Source of the DNA: Lepus europaeus
Taxonomy: Eukaryota; Chordata; Mammalia; Lagomorpha; Leporidae
Length of the DNA stretch: 64,000 nt
NCBI RefSeq assembly: GCF_033115175.1
Contig: NC_084837.1
Location: 25,560,266-25,624,265 of the forward strand
Reading direction: 5' to 3'
This document shows positions 22,062-33,750 of this stretch, piece by piece (positions within the stretch are counted from its first letter, which is position 1; each line of letters begins with the position of its first letter). The translations under genes and the position numbers were made by a program. The notes beneath the pieces are model-generated. The model ran no database searches. It was not told the DNA's origin and saw only the letters and a list, made by a program, of their open reading frames with translations.

Positions 22062-23015
22062 AGTCCCCCCCATTAATAGAGGATTTATTCCAATACCTGC
22101 AGAAGATGGTGTAAACTATGAATATATATATCTACAATAGTTTGATTTATAATTAGCCTCAATAGGGTTAATAACAATAATTAACATTTATAACCATGTA
22201 TTATAATAAAACTTATGCTAATGTTATCTCTTTCTCTCTGTCTCTCAAAATAGCATCTTATCCTCACCCCTCTTATGATAGTGTGAGACGATACTTAAAG
22301 ACAGCACTTTATCACTTGTCTTTGACGTATCAGAATAGCCAGCATTACTGCTGTTGTGTTTTTGGGCCGTTATTAGGTAAGATAAGGTTAACTTGAACAC
22401 AATGACTTGGATGCTATTACAGCCAATCTCATAACTGATATTGCTACTGAGTACAAAGAGGCAGGTGACACATAGAGTATGGATACGCAGGACAAAGAAG
22501 TGACTCATATCTGAGGCAGCACATGGTGGGATGATGTGAGATTTCATCCCACTGCTCAGAACAGCTTGAAATTTAAAATATACAAATTGTTGGGATAAAC
22601 AGTTATAGCATCCATTTGGATGCCTATGTCGCACAGCTGAGCACTTGTGTTTGGTTCCTGGCTCTGGCTCCCAATTCCCGTTTCATACTATGCAGGCCAT
22701 GAGAGGTAACAGTGATGACTCAAGTAATCGGATTCCTGCCACCCATGAGGGAGACCTTTACTGAGTTCCTGGCTCCTGACTTTGTCCTGGCTCAGTCTGG
22801 GCCATTGCAGGCATCTGGGGAGTGAACCAGTGGATGCGAGTGTGTTCTCTCTCCCTCTCCCGCCTTTCACAATCTCTCTCTCTTTCAAATAAATAAATAT
22901 TAATTTAAAAAACTTATCAGTTATTTATTTCTAAGATTTTCCACTTAATGCTTTTGACTTTTGGTTGACTCTGTATGAAACCGTAGAAAGCAAAACCTCG
23001 GCTGAAGGAACTACC
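22062..23015 (+). mobile_element. Tigger-like DNA transposon remnant, split
   Basis: The left end 'ctgtagtcccccccattaat' and the right end 'gaaaccgtagaaagcaaaac', followed by 'ggaactacca', resemble the inverted termini and subterminal sequence of mammalian Tigger/pogo elements. So do 'cctgcagaagatggtgtaaa' and the '(ctct)ctcaaaatagcatctta' middle. A CSINE at about 22607-22915 interrupts it. No transposase frame is left. Confidence 0.5.
22607..22915 (+). mobile_element. Old CSINE (+)
   Basis: It has a diverged head, then 'cacccatgagggagaccttt' and 'caaataaataaatattaat'. It is inserted in the Tigger-like remnant. Confidence 0.8.
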
Positions 23016-23555
23016 ACGGATCAGCCCTGTGATTTTATCCCGCTCTGTGGTTTTTCTTGCTTGCTTTCTTGAAAGCACTGATGTTTTTATTGTAGTCTGG
23101 CTTATCTTTTTGCTTTGTTGTACTTTAGTATTATAAGTAAGAAATCATTGCCCAAGACTAGATTGTAACGAATTACTCATAGTTTCTTTCCCTCCCCCCA
23201 CCCTGGGCATTTTCTAGCCTTAGCTGTTACGTTGGCTATGATTACTTTTGTATTCATTTTATATATGGCACGAGGAAGGTGACCAATTTCATTCTTTTGT
23301 GTGTGGATATCTAGTTGTTCCATTGCTCATTGGAAAGACTATTTCTACATTCTTTTTTTGATACCCTATTCAAAAATCATTGGAGCATAAATGTTAATGG
23401 ATTCTCAATTGATGCATATGTCTATTCTGTCTATTCTTAGGCCAGTATAGGAAGTGAGTCCTCCGATTTTTTTTTTTTTTTCTATTCTGGGACCCTAGCT
23501 TTTCCAGATAAATCTTGGAAGTAACTTATCACTCTCTCCAAAAATGCTACTGGAA

Positions 23556-23897
23556 TTTTTTTTTTTTTTTTTTTTTTTAACAGGCAGAGTGGATAGTGAG
23601 AGAGAGAGACAGAGAGAAAGGTCTTCCTTTTTGCCGTTGGTTCACCCTCCAATGGCCGCTGCGGCCGGCGCATCTCACTGATCCGAAGCCAGGAGCCAGG
23701 TGCTTCTCCTGGTCTCCCACGCGGGTGCAGGGCCCAAGGACTTGGGCCATCTTCTACTGCTTTCCCAGGCCACAGCAGAGAGCTGGCCTGGAAGGGGGGC
23801 AACCGGGATAGAATCCGGCTCCCCAACCGGGACTAGAACCCGGTGTGCTGGCACTGCAAGGCGGAGGATTAGCCTGTTAAGCCACGGCGCCAGCCCC
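23556..23897 (-). mobile_element. CSINE, young subfamily (-)
   Basis: It runs from the T-run and 'aacaggcagagtggatagtg' to 'aagccacggcgccagcccc'. It is full length and well preserved. Confidence 0.95.
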
Positions 23898-24077
23898 TAA
23901 CAGTTTTAAATCTTGCAAACCAGGAATATGAAAATTCTGCTTATTTTTATCTTCTTTTTTTTCAGCAGTATTTTGTCATTTTTGGTTCTGCAAGGCTTAT
24001 ACTTCTTTCATCAAATTTATTCCTCAGTATTCTTTCTGAATATTGTGAGGAAAATTATTTTCTCAGGTTTACTTTTA

Positions 24078-24098
24078 CAAATAGTGAACCAACAGATA

Positions 24099-24133
<35 letters not shown>

Positions 24134-24262
24134 CCTCTCTCCCCCTCTCCCTCCCTCCCTCCCTCCCCTCTCTCTCTCTCTTTCCCCTCCTCCCTGTCCC
24201 TCTGATACTCTGCTTTTCATATAAATAAATAAATAAATTTTAAAAAGATTTTTTAAAAATAT
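24078..24262 (+). mobile_element. CSINE 3' part with expanded (CT)n (+)
   Basis: Only 'gtgaaccaacagatagactc' and the following tail are present. The pyrimidine tract has expanded to about 85 bp (24098-24182), and the tail is (aaat)n. Confidence 0.85.
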
Positions 24263-24305
24263 ATTCTGTGTACTACATACATACAGAATACATTTTTAGG
24301 TAGAT

Positions 24306-24634
24306 TTTTTTTTTAAAGATTTATTTATTTATTTATTTGAAAGAGTCACACAGAGAAGGAGAGGCAGAGAGAATAGAGAGGTCTTGCTCTGCTGGCCGCA
24401 GAGCAAGAGGCCGCAACGGCCAGAGCTGCGCCGATCCGAAGCCAGGAGCCAGGAGCGTCCTCCGGGTCTCCCACATGTGTGCAGGGGCCAAGGACTTGGG
24501 TCTTCTTCTACTGCTTTCCCAGGCCATAGCAGAGGCTGGATCAGAAGTAGAGCAGCCAGGTCTTCAACTGCGCCCATGTGGGATGCCGGCACCACAGGCA
24601 GTGGCTTTTACGTGCTATGTCACAGCGCCAGCCC
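24306..24634 (-). mobile_element. CSINE, classical subfamily (-)
   Basis: It runs from 'taaagatttatttatttatt' to 'gtcacagcgccagcccc'. It contains CpG-rich parts such as 'ggccgcaacggccagagctg', so it is moderately young. Confidence 0.93.
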
Positions 24635-24794
24635 CTGATTTGCAAATATTTTCTCCCATTCTGTGAGCTTTTTTTTCTTCCTTTCACTTTTTGGGGGCAT
24701 GTCCTTCATTCTACTTTCTTTTTTAAGGTTAAATTTTTTAATGTAAGTATCCCTTAAGCCGTAATTAAAAGTAACATCTAAGTGCAGTCATTCA

Positions 24795-25381
24795 GTAGGT
24801 GATTAGGACAATGCTGTAGACACCCACAACCCCGTGTTGGAGCGCCCAGGTTTCAGTCCTGGCTTTGCTTCCTATTCTAGCTTCTGCTAATGTACATCCT
24901 GGGAAGCAGCAGGTGGTGCCTAAAGCCCGCAGGTTCCTGCTACTCATGTGGGAGACCTAGGTGGAGCTGGCCTCCTAGCTTTGGCCTGGCCCAGCCCTTG
25001 CTGCTGAGGCCTTTTGCAATGTGAATCAGCAGATGGAAGATGCTTTCTCTCCTTTTCAAATAAATACAAATTTTTAAAAATATTTATTTATTTATTTGAA
25101 AGGCAGAGTTACAGAGAGGCAGAGAGAGAGAGAGAGGTCTTCCATTCGCTGGTTCACTCCCCAAATGGCCACAATGGCCAGAACTGGGTCGATCCGAAGC
25201 CAGGAGCTGGGAACTTCTTCCAGGTCTCCCACATGGGCGCAGGGGCCCAAGGACTTGGGCCATCTTCCACTGCTTTCCCAAGCCATAGCAGAGAGCTGGA
25301 TCGGAAGTGGAGGAGCCACCAGTGCTCTTATGGGATGGTAGCACTGCAGGCAGCAGCCCCATAAATAAAGTTTAAAAAACA
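24795..25381 (+). mobile_element. Older CSINE (+), tail interrupted
   Basis: The head region and 'cccaggtttcagtcctggct' are diverged. The tail 'caaataaatacaaatt' at 25058 is split by an antisense CSINE and resumes at 25361 ('ataaataaagtttaaaaaac'). Confidence 0.78.
25079..25360 (-). mobile_element. CSINE (-), nested in a CSINE tail
   Basis: It runs from 'aatatttatttatttatttg' to 'gcactgcaggcagcagcccc'. The end nearest its own head is truncated. Confidence 0.9.
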
Positions 25382-25468
25382 AAAAGTATTACCTCATAAG
25401 AGTCTGTTGACTCCTCAGTGCCATGTGGTCATTTGTACATTCTGATGTACCTGTGACTTGCACTCTGC

Positions 25469-25487
25469 TGTCCCCTGCTGGCAGCTG
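25469..25487 (-). promoter_or_regulatory. Candidate CTCF site
   Basis: The bases 'tgtcccctgctggcagctg' closely match the CTCF consensus in the GCCCCCTGCTGGCA orientation. It lies in non-repetitive sequence of L2HGDH intron 3. Binding cannot be shown from sequence. Confidence 0.4.
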
Positions 25488-25571
25488 CTGAGTGACAGAA
25501 AAACTACTTCAAGCAGGTGCTTGGATTTGCTGTTTTTCTCTCTGCAACAGAATGCATTGCTAAATGCACTC

Positions 25572-25665
25572 AGCCCTGGTATCCACGGGAGGCTGATTCC
25601 AGGACATGGACAGCTGCTGTGGGCTGCTGATGCTCAGCTCCATCGTATAAAGCGGAAAGGTGTTT
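25572..25665 (+). mobile_element. Tigger-type terminal fragment
   Basis: The bases 'cagccctggtatccacggga', 'ttccaggacatgg' and 'ctgatgctcagctcc' correspond to the end of a Tigger-type element (cagccctccgtatccgcgg ... ttccaggaccccc). Confidence 0.55.
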
Positions 25666-26282
25666 TCTTATAACTCATACCCTCCTGTGTGCTTTATCAC
25701 TGGACTACTTACCATGCCCCAGACAGTGTAAGCGCTATGGAAGTATTGGCTCAGGATAGTGACTGGGGAGAAATCTGTACTCGTTCCTTAGGGCTGCAGC
25801 TCTTTCTCATCTGTTGGGTCCACAGTTGGTCGAAGCTGCAGATGTGGGACTCGGGATGTGCAGGGCTGGCCGCACGTGTAATTCATTCTAGAAGACAAAA
25901 GGGATAGCTTCTCCCTCCGAAAGCCCATCACACCAAGCACCAGCTGTCTTTCTGCCCACTGGGACTTCACACTTTCTTACAGGAATAAGGCCATTCTGTT
26001 TTGGAAAAAATAATATACATATAATGCCTAAGCAACTTGTGCTCCTCTTTGGTACTGAGGGAGTGAAGGGAATAGGGTTGCTTATGGCCTGCTATGACAG
26101 GAGTGGAAGTAGAGGCCTCATCACCTTTGGGGAAACTTTGTTATAATGCGGTTTTGTTACCACTTTTCTTGTTGGAGGATGAAAATTAAGTCATGCAGAA
26201 AGGGAAAAGTAGACACTAAAGAAAAACAATTTTAATCAACAGTGGTTGAATCAGATGAGGGTACTTTAAAAAGTTCATGGGA

Positions 26283-26602
26283 AGTGGCTGGCATGTGGCA
26301 CAGTGGGTTAAGCAGCCACCTGCAACACAACACTGGTTTCCCAGATTGGAGCACCAGTTCAAGTCCTGGCTGCTCCACTTCCTTTCCAGCTCCCTGCTAA
26401 TGTGCCTGTGAAGGTAGCAGATGATGGCCCAATTGTTTGAGCTCCTGCCACCCTTGTGGGAGACCCAGGTGGAGTTCCACACTCCCAGCTTAGGCCTGGC
26501 TGAGGCCCAGCCTTTGCAACCATTTGGGAAGTGAAACAACAGGTGAAAGAGTTCTGTCTCTGTCACTCTGCCTCTCAATCAATCAGTCAATCATCATTAT
26601 TT
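26283..26602 (+). mobile_element. CSINE (+)
   Basis: It runs from 'tggctggcatgtggcacagt' to 'caatcaatcagtcaatcatc'. The host 'aaaaagttcatgg' is duplicated on both sides. Confidence 0.9.
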
Positions 26603-26641
26603 TAAAAGTTCATGGAAATTAGAATTAAGAGATAAATTCCT

Positions 26642-26945
26642 GGCCGGTGCTGTGGCTCAATAGGCTAATCCTCTGCCTGCGGCGCCAGCACACCGGGTTC
26701 TAGTCCCAGTTGGGGCGCCGAATTCTGTCCCAGCTGCTGTGGCCTGGGAGCGCAGTGGAGGATGGCCCAAGTGCTTGGGCCCTGCACCTGCATGGGAGAC
26801 CAGGGGAAGCACCTGGCTCCTGGCTTCGGATCAGCGCGGTGCGCCTGCCACAGCAGCCATTGGGGGGGCGAACTAACGGAAAAGGAAGACCTTTCTCTCT
26901 GTCTCTCTCTCACTGTCCACTCTGCCTGTCAAAAAAAAAAAAAAA
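26642..26945 (+). mobile_element. CSINE, young subfamily (+)
   Basis: It runs from 'ggccggtgctgtggctcaat' to an A-run. The site 'gataaattcct' is duplicated. A short stretch at 'cccctcttccagtccagctc' is deleted. Confidence 0.95.
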
Positions 26946-27087
26946 AGATAAATTCCTTAATACACAATTTTTTGAAATCTGTGCATAATTTTTCATGATG
27001 CACATTTTCCATGAACTTTTGAAAACCTCATACAACAATTTATTATTTTCTGTTGGCTGTGTCTGTCGCAGCTGATGATACATTTAA

Positions 27088-27357
<270 letters not shown>

Positions 27358-28125
27358 TAGTTAAGTGATTCCATCGTAGAAGCAGTGACATTGTCAGACA
27401 CAATAAGGCACTGCCACAAGCTCTGGTCACCTGCTTGCTTCTTTTCCTGTGCCAACATTAGCAAAAGCAAGAGGAAGTCTGAGACCATATGGCATATTTA
27501 AAAAACTCTTGAGTGATGATGTGGTTGGAGCATCAGGTGTGTAGAGAGAGCCAAGAGGTGAGGCTGCAAAAGGCAGGGTCAGGCCCGTACTCAGGTCCCA
27601 GACTTCATGCTAATGACTCTGAAGTTTATCCAACAGGCCTGGGGAGCTGCTTTAGATTGTCTGAGGAAGGTAGCTGCAGTGCCTGACCTGCCTTTTGGAA
27701 AGATAAGGCTGGCCTGAGTGTGAAGTGTGGTTAGTAGAGTAGCTTGCTTGAAACATGCTTGGGGGGAATCTCATCTTTATTCATGAAGCAACATGAATAA
27801 TAATTTAATAGTCACTCTGCCTGTCAACTTTCACTTGGTAACCATTTGGAGACTATCAGTCCAGCCCTCAGTTCCACTGATACTCGGTGAATGGCTGTAT
27901 CTCTTTCCTCTCTTCTACCCTATTACTGAGAACATACATTACCTAGACTGTAGTATCTGTTTTAGAGAGTGTCACCTTGAACTCCCTGCCAGGAGATGCT
28001 TATTAAAAGCTTAGAGAAACACTGTTCATGGGATATAATCTGGAGAACATGAAGACATTTCTTCTTCTGTCCAGACATAAATTCAAGTCTCACATCTGCT
28101 TCTTGGGTTCTGATTTGTCTTTTCT

Positions 28126-28543
28126 GTTAAGAGTTATTTATTAACTTGAAAGGCAGAATGAGAGGAGGAGAAACACACATACACACATATGCGCACACAC
28201 ACACGCGCACACACATACATAGGGAGGGGGAAGAGAGAGTGAGAGAGAGAGAAGGAGAGAGCAGGAGAGAGGAGGAGAGAGGGAGAGAGAGAGGACTTAC
28301 TTCCCAAATGGCCACAACAACCAAGTGTGGGTCAGGCCAAAGCCAGGAGCCAGGTACTCCATCCTGATCTCCTGCATTTGTAGCAAGGGTCCAAGTCCTT
28401 GGGCCATCTTCTGTTCCCTTCCCAGGTTCATTAGCAGGAAGTGGGATTGGAAACAGAGCAGCCAGGATTGGCACTGGCACTCTAATATGGAATGTCAGCA
28501 TTGCAAGTAGTGGCTTAACCCTCTGTACCACACACTGGCCCCA
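28126..28543 (-). mobile_element. CSINE (-) with long microsatellite
   Basis: It runs from 'ttatttattaacttgaaagg' to 'gtaccacacactggcccc'. The purine tract has become (CA)n (28170-28215) followed by an irregular GA-rich block to about 28290. Confidence 0.88.
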
Positions 28544-28555
28544 GATTATGCTGTT

Positions 28556-28625
28556 TCTAAGCATTAGACTCCTCATTTGTAAAATGGAAGTTCTTCTGAG
28601 AATTAAATAAAATGCTACTTGTAGA
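28556..28625 (-). mobile_element. MIR fragment
   Basis: The string 'ctcctcatttgtaaaatgga' is the antisense MIR core signature, followed by 'gagaattaaataaaatgc'. Confidence 0.5.
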
Positions 28626-28781
28626 AGTGGTAGATATTATTGTATGCTTATGTGAACAATTAAGTTCACATGGGTTTACATATTTGGAATTTTTCTGTCA
28701 AATCTGTTAAGATGTTAGGGATGTTTACTTATGTATATTCTTTCCCCTTGGTTTCTATTTCCTCCTTTCCTGATGTTTTAC

Positions 28782-29123
28782 TTTTTTTTTTTTTTAAGAT
28801 TTATTTATTTATTTATTTATTTATTTGAAAGGCATAGTTACAGAGAGCGGGGAGGGGAGGGCAGAGATCTTCCATCTGCTGGTTCACTCCCAGGTGGCCG
28901 CAACCACTGGAGCTAGATTGATCCAAAGCCAGTAGCCAGAAGCTTCTTCCTGGTCTCCCACACGGGTGCAGGGGCCCAAGGACTCGGGCCATCTTCCACT
29001 GCTTTCCCAGGCAATAGCAGAGAGCTGGATCAGAAGTGGAGCTGCCAGGACAAGAACCGGCGCCCATATGGAATGCCAGCACTGCAGGCAATGACTTTAC
29101 CTGCTACGCCACAGTGCCGGCCC
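28782..29123 (-). mobile_element. CSINE, classical subfamily (-)
   Basis: It runs from the T-run to 'acgccacagtgccggccc'. The target 'ttttactttt' is duplicated on both sides. Confidence 0.94.
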
Positions 29124-29135
29124 TCATTTTACTTT

Positions 29136-29402
29136 TTATAAAAAATATTTATCGGAGGGGCAGAGAGGGACAGACAGAGTGCTCCCATCTGCTGGTTCGC
29201 TTCTCAAATGACTGCACTGGCTGAAACTGGGCAGATGGAAGCTGGGAGCTGGGAACTCAGTGCAGGTATCCCAGATGGTGGCAGGAACCCAAATACTTGA
29301 ATCATCACTTGCTGCCTTCTCAGGCCAGAGCCAGATACTGATCCCAGGTACCCCAATATGGGATGCTAAGCATCTTAACCACCAGGCTAAATGCCTAGCC
29401 TC
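29136..29402 (-). mobile_element. Old CSINE-related copy (-)
   Basis: It contains 'ccatctgctggttcgcttct' and ends 'accaggctaaatgcctagcc'. It belongs to the diverged type that ends in 'aggctaaatgcc'. Confidence 0.78.
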
Positions 29403-29414
29403 TTTTGCTTCACT

Positions 29415-29760
29415 TTTTTAAAAACGTGTTTATTTATTTTCATCTACTTGAAAGGCAGAGTGACAGAAGAAGAGAGAGAAACAGAGATGGAGAGTGATCT
29501 TCCATCCACTGGTTCACTCCCCAAATGCTCACAACAGCCAGGGCTGGGTAAGGTCGAAGCCAGGAGCCAGGAACTCCATCTGGGTCTCCCCCGTAGGTGG
29601 TAGGGGTCCAAGCACTTGAGTCATTATTTACTGCCTCTCAGGATACATTAGGAGGAAGGTGGATTGGAAGCAAAGGTGCTGGGAATTGAACCCAGTATCC
29701 AACATGGAACATGGGCATCCCAAGTGACAGCTTAACCTGCTGCACCACAATGCCTGCCCC
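29415..29760 (-). mobile_element. CSINE (-)
   Basis: It runs from 'cgtgtttatttattttcatc' to 'gctgcaccacaatgcctgcc'. It is diverged but near full length. Confidence 0.88.
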
Positions 29761-29848
29761 TACTTTACTTATAATTCATTATTTTTCTATAATTCATATC
29801 AGTTCCTTTTTAGAACAAAACAGGCTATTTAGAAAACAGTGGAGAGGA

Positions 29849-30160
29849 TGGTGTTGTAGCTCAGTGGGTAAAACCACTGCCTGTGATGCCAGCATCCTAT
29901 ATGGATGCCAGTTCATGTCTAGGCTGCTCCACTTCCAGTCTAGCTCCCTGCTAATGGCCTGGGGAAAGCCATGGAGGATGGTCCATGTGTTTGGGTCCCT
30001 GTACCCATGTGGGAGACTTACATGAAGCTCTTGAGCCTGACTTCACCTGGGTGGTGCAGCCCTGGCTATTGTGGACATTTGAAGAGTGAGCCAAGTTGGG
30101 AGATTTCTTTCTGTCTGCATCTCAAGTAAATAAAAAATAAATGAATAATTTTTTTTTAAA
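29849..30160 (+). mobile_element. CSINE (+)
   Basis: The head is 'gatggtgttgtagctcagtg', followed by 'tgccagttcatgtctaggct'. It ends in a degenerate (aaat)n tail. Confidence 0.88.
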
Positions 30161-30430
30161 AGAGCCATCAGGAGCTGAGCAGATCAGAAGGCACTGCCCA
30201 CATGTCAGGTCTTCCAGGCCCAAACATAAACCTGAGGTACTCCTCCTTTAAAAACAAATAAATAAAAACACTGGAGAAAGTCCCTAATATGTTGTAAAAC
30301 CAGGAATGCTCCATAGAAGAGCTGGTTGTGTAGGCTGAGGCCATTCTTCAAGGGAAAGTCTCTGTACTTTTTGCTCAGCTTTGCTGCAATTTTAAACCTT
30401 CTCTAAAAAGTTAAGTTTATTTTTTAAAAT

Positions 30431-30745
30431 TGAGATTGGTGCTGGTATTGTAGCATAGTGGGTAAAGCTACCCACTGCGATGCTGGCCTCCATGTGGGCA
30501 CTTGTTCAAGTTCATGCTGCTCCACTACTGATCCAGCTCTCTGCTATGGCCTGGGAAAGCAACAGAGAGTGGCCCAAGTGCCTGGGCCCCTGCCACCCAT
30601 GTGGGAGACCTGGAGGAAGCTCCTTGCTCCTGGCTTTGGACCAGCCCAACTCCAGCCTTTGAGGCCATTTTGGGAGTGATCCAGCAGATGGAAGATTATC
30701 TCTCTATAACTTTGCCTTTCAAATAAATAAATCTTTTTAAAAATT
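30431..30745 (+). mobile_element. CSINE (+)
   Basis: It runs from 'attggtgctggtattgtagc' to 'caaataaataaatcttttta'. The (CT)n tract is short. Confidence 0.9.
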
Positions 30746-31397
30746 TGATATGAAACTCATTTCCTATCTCTTGTCTATACAGTGCTTTACAAAACTGCTG
30801 AGTGTGGCCAAAGACGAAATCGTAATAAATTTAGTTTAAAGATCTAATCACCTTGAATGGAAGGATGTCTCATCCAAATATTAGAAAAGAGTCTTTTCTG
30901 AGGTGAGCAGAGAAACTTGGCTATCTAGGCAGAAAAGGGCTAAGGAAAGTAGAAACAGGGAACAAACAGCAGATTCATCGTTCCACAGTTATTTTTTCTT
31001 TTAGCTTAAAACAGGGAGGTCTTCCTTATCATGCTGGCTAAATTTGCCTATTGGGAGTTTTGATTACTTCCCCTTTCTCCTGATTTCTTGAAAGGTCAGA
31101 TAATCAACTAAGTTCTGGTTTGGAGACGTGGGTCTTTGGCATGAGTAACTCCATTTTGGTTTGGTCTGGTCTGTTGGGGCCTCGTGGAGGCACTCCATCC
31201 CAAACAATGGCCTCTGATAAATTTTATCATTAAGTGCCTCCTGAAAGTGCACTAAACGTGTTGCTGTTTCATAGCTTTATGTGATTTCATGAATTTCGTT
31301 GTGAGATGAGGGTGTTAGAATCTCCCTGATATGTTCCCATCAAGTATTACCCTGGGAAATAAATCAGTTTTTAACCTTCTTCAAAAAATCATGTTGG

Positions 31398-32030
31398 AGG
31401 GGCCAGCCTTATGGCATAGTGGGTTAAGCCACTGCCTATGATACCATCATTCCATATGGATACTGGTTTGAGACATGGCTGCTCCACTTCCAGTCCAGCT
31501 CCATGCTAATATGCCTGGGAGGGCAGCAGAAGATGGCCCAAGTACTCACACATGGGAGACCTGAAAGAGGCTCCGGGCTCCTGGCATCAGCCTGGCCTAG
31601 CCCTGGCCATTGAGACCATTTGGGGAGTGAACCAATGGATGGAAGATCTCTCTCTCTCTCGTGCTCTCTCTGCTGTCTCTTCCTCTCTCTGTAACTCTAC
31701 CTTTCAAATAATTTTTTAAAAAGATTTATTTATTTATTTGAAAGTCAGAGTTACAGAGAGGCAGAGGCAGAGAGAGAAAGAGAGAGAGAGAGAGACAGGT
31801 CTTCCATCTACTTCACTCCCCAGACGACTGCAACTGCCGGAGCTGTGCCAATCTGAAGTCAGGAGCCAGGAACTTTCTCCAGGTCTCCCACACGGGTGCA
31901 GGAGCTCAGGTGCAAGTGGAGCAGCTGGGACTCGAACTGGCACCCATATGGGATGCCAGCACTGCAGCCCGAGGCTTTACTTGCTACGCCACAGCGCCGG
32001 CCCTCAGATAAATATTTTTTAAAAAGTTAT
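31398..32030 (+). mobile_element. CSINE (+), tail interrupted
   Basis: It runs from 'ggggccagccttatggcata' to 'acctttcaaataatttttta'. The tail resumes after the nested copy ('cagataaatattttttaaaa'). Confidence 0.9.
31712..32003 (-). mobile_element. CSINE (-), nested
   Basis: It runs from 'aagatttatttatttatttg' to 'acgccacagcgccggccc'. The middle part 'ggcccaaggacttgggccat' is deleted. Confidence 0.92.
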
Positions 32031-32034
32031 GTTG

Positions 32035-32367
32035 GAATGGATATTGTGAGGCTGCAGGTTAAGCTGCCACTTGGAATGCCCACATCCCATATAAGAGTGC
32101 CCAGGATTGAGTCTAGGTTCCCCTTCCAAAGCAGCTTACTGCTAATGAGCTTGGGAGGCAGCAGATAATGGCCCAAGTACTTGGGTTCCTGCCACCCATG
32201 TGGAAGACCTACATGGAGTTCTTGGCTCTTGGCTTCGGCCCTGGCTCAGCCTCAGCTATTATAGGCATTTTGGAAATGAACCAATGGAGGAAAGATCTCT
32301 CCCTATGTCTGTCTGTCTTTCTCTCTTTCATTTTGCCTTTCAAATAAATAAATGATTTTTTTTAGAA
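32035..32367 (+). mobile_element. CSINE (+)
   Basis: It has a diverged head ('atggatattgtgaggctgca') and a tail 'caaataaataaatgattttt'. Confidence 0.87.
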
Positions 32368-32441
32368 AGACGTCAATTTTTAGCACACATTTATTTAAAA
32401 GTTTTTATCTATTTTCATTTTTTTAAATTAATTTATTTTTT

Positions 32442-32775
32442 TTAATTTTTGACAGGCAGAGTGGACAGTGAGAGAGAGACAGAGAGAAAGGTCTTCCTTT
32501 TGCCGTTGGTTCACCCTCCAATGGCCGCCGCGGTAGCGCGCTGCGGCGGGCGCACCGCGCTGATCCGATGGCAGGAGCCAGGTGCTTCTCCTGGTCTCCC
32601 ATGGGGTGCAGGGCCCAAGCACTTGGGCCATCCTCCACTGCACTCCCTGGCCACAGCAGAGAGCTGGCCTGGAAGAGGGGCAACCGGGACAGGATCGGTG
32701 CCCCGACCGGGACTAGAACCCGGTGTGCCGGCGCCGCAAGGCGGAGGATTAGCCTAGTGAGCCGCAGCGCCGGCC
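32442..32775 (-). mobile_element. CSINE, young subfamily (-)
   Basis: It runs from 'aatttttgacaggcagagtg' to 'gagccgcagcgccggcc'. Many CpGs are intact ('ggccgccgcggtagcgcgct'), which indicates a young copy. Confidence 0.95.
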
Positions 32776-32990
32776 TATTTATTTTCATTTTATTATTTAA
32801 TGACAGAAATCTTTTACCTGCTGAATTCGTTCCCCAGATGCCTGCTGGGGCTGGGTCAGGCTAAAGCCAGGAGATCAGGAACTCAGGGTCTCCCATGTGG
32901 GTTGCAGGAACCCAAGTATTTGAGCCATCATCTGCTTCCTCCAAGGTTACAAATTAGCAAGAAGCTGGATCAGAAGCCAAGAAGCTGTGG

Positions 32991-33023
<33 letters not shown>

Positions 33024-33435
33024 ATTTATTTTATTATTTATTTGAAAGGCAGAGTTACAGAGAGGCAGAGGCAGAGAGTGAGAGAGAGAGGTCTTGCATC
33101 TGCTGGTTCACTCCCCAGATGGCTGCAACTGCCAAAGCTGAGCTTATCTGAAGCCAGGAGCCAGGAGCTTCTTCCGGGTCTCCATGGAGGTACAGGGGCC
33201 CAAGGGCTTGGGCCTTCTTCCACTGCTTCCCCAGGCCACAGCAGAGAGCTGGATTGGAAGTGGAGCAGCTGGGACATGAACCAGTGCCCATCTGGAATGC
33301 TGGTGCCGCAGGCAGAGGCTTAGCCCACTACTTCACAGCACTGGCCCCAAGAATCTGGTCTTAATCCAGACACCCTGGTATGGAATGCAGGAGCCATAAG
33401 CAGCCACTAAACTAGCTTTGCCAAGTGCCCGCCCT
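32776..33435 (-). mobile_element. Old CSINE-related copy (-), split
   Basis: The left part is 32776-32992 ('acctgctgaattcgttcccc'). The right part is about 33348-33435 ('aatctggtcttaatccagac' to 'ccaagtgcccgccc'). It is the host of the insertion between them. Confidence 0.75.
32993..33347 (-). mobile_element. CSINE, classical subfamily (-), nested
   Basis: It runs from the T-run to 'cttcacagcactggcccc'. The host bases 'ccaagaagctg' and 'ccaagaatctg' mark the target duplication. Confidence 0.93.
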
Positions 33436-33750
33436 CTACCGTGTATTTTTATTTCCTAATGAAAAACTCTTTCAAATTTTAAGATTACTATCAAAAAGAA
33501 AAATAAAAAATGAGTGAGATAGTGAGCTGCTGACCTCATTGTAGATTTGATCATGATGTAAAAATAATTTGATTGTAGAGTTTGAAAAATAGGGTTACTG
33601 GTTTCCCAGAGACACTGAAATTTGGGGAATTTGGACCATGTCATGAATTATTGTCAATCATTTGTCCCTGTGAAGGGCTCTAAAGATGAAAAAATAGGAA
33701 TAGGAGCCAATGATTCTTTGAATGATGCTTAACTGTTAAAAACAAAACAG

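Larger units (their letters stand above)
23030..24730 (-). mobile_element. Old L1 ORF2-region fragments, antisense
   Basis: The strings 'caatttcattcttttgtgtg', 'gtggatatctagttgttcca' and 'tttgcaaatattttctccca' are antisense L1 landmarks. It is broken by CSINE insertions at 23556, 24078 and 24306. Confidence 0.65.
26253..27033 (+). mobile_element. MITE-like DNA element with inverted ends, split by two CSINEs
   Basis: The left end 'tgagggtactttaaaaagtt' plus 'catggaa' and the right end 'ttccatgaacttttgaaaac' plus 'ctca' are inverted copies of each other. The internal pieces resume at 26603-26641 and 26946. It is a non-autonomous DNA transposon of uncertain family. Confidence 0.6.

Noticed and set aside
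22062-23015. Possible autonomous DNA transposon
   Set aside because: Only terminal and subterminal sequence is visible and no transposase frame exists, so it is a non-autonomous remnant.
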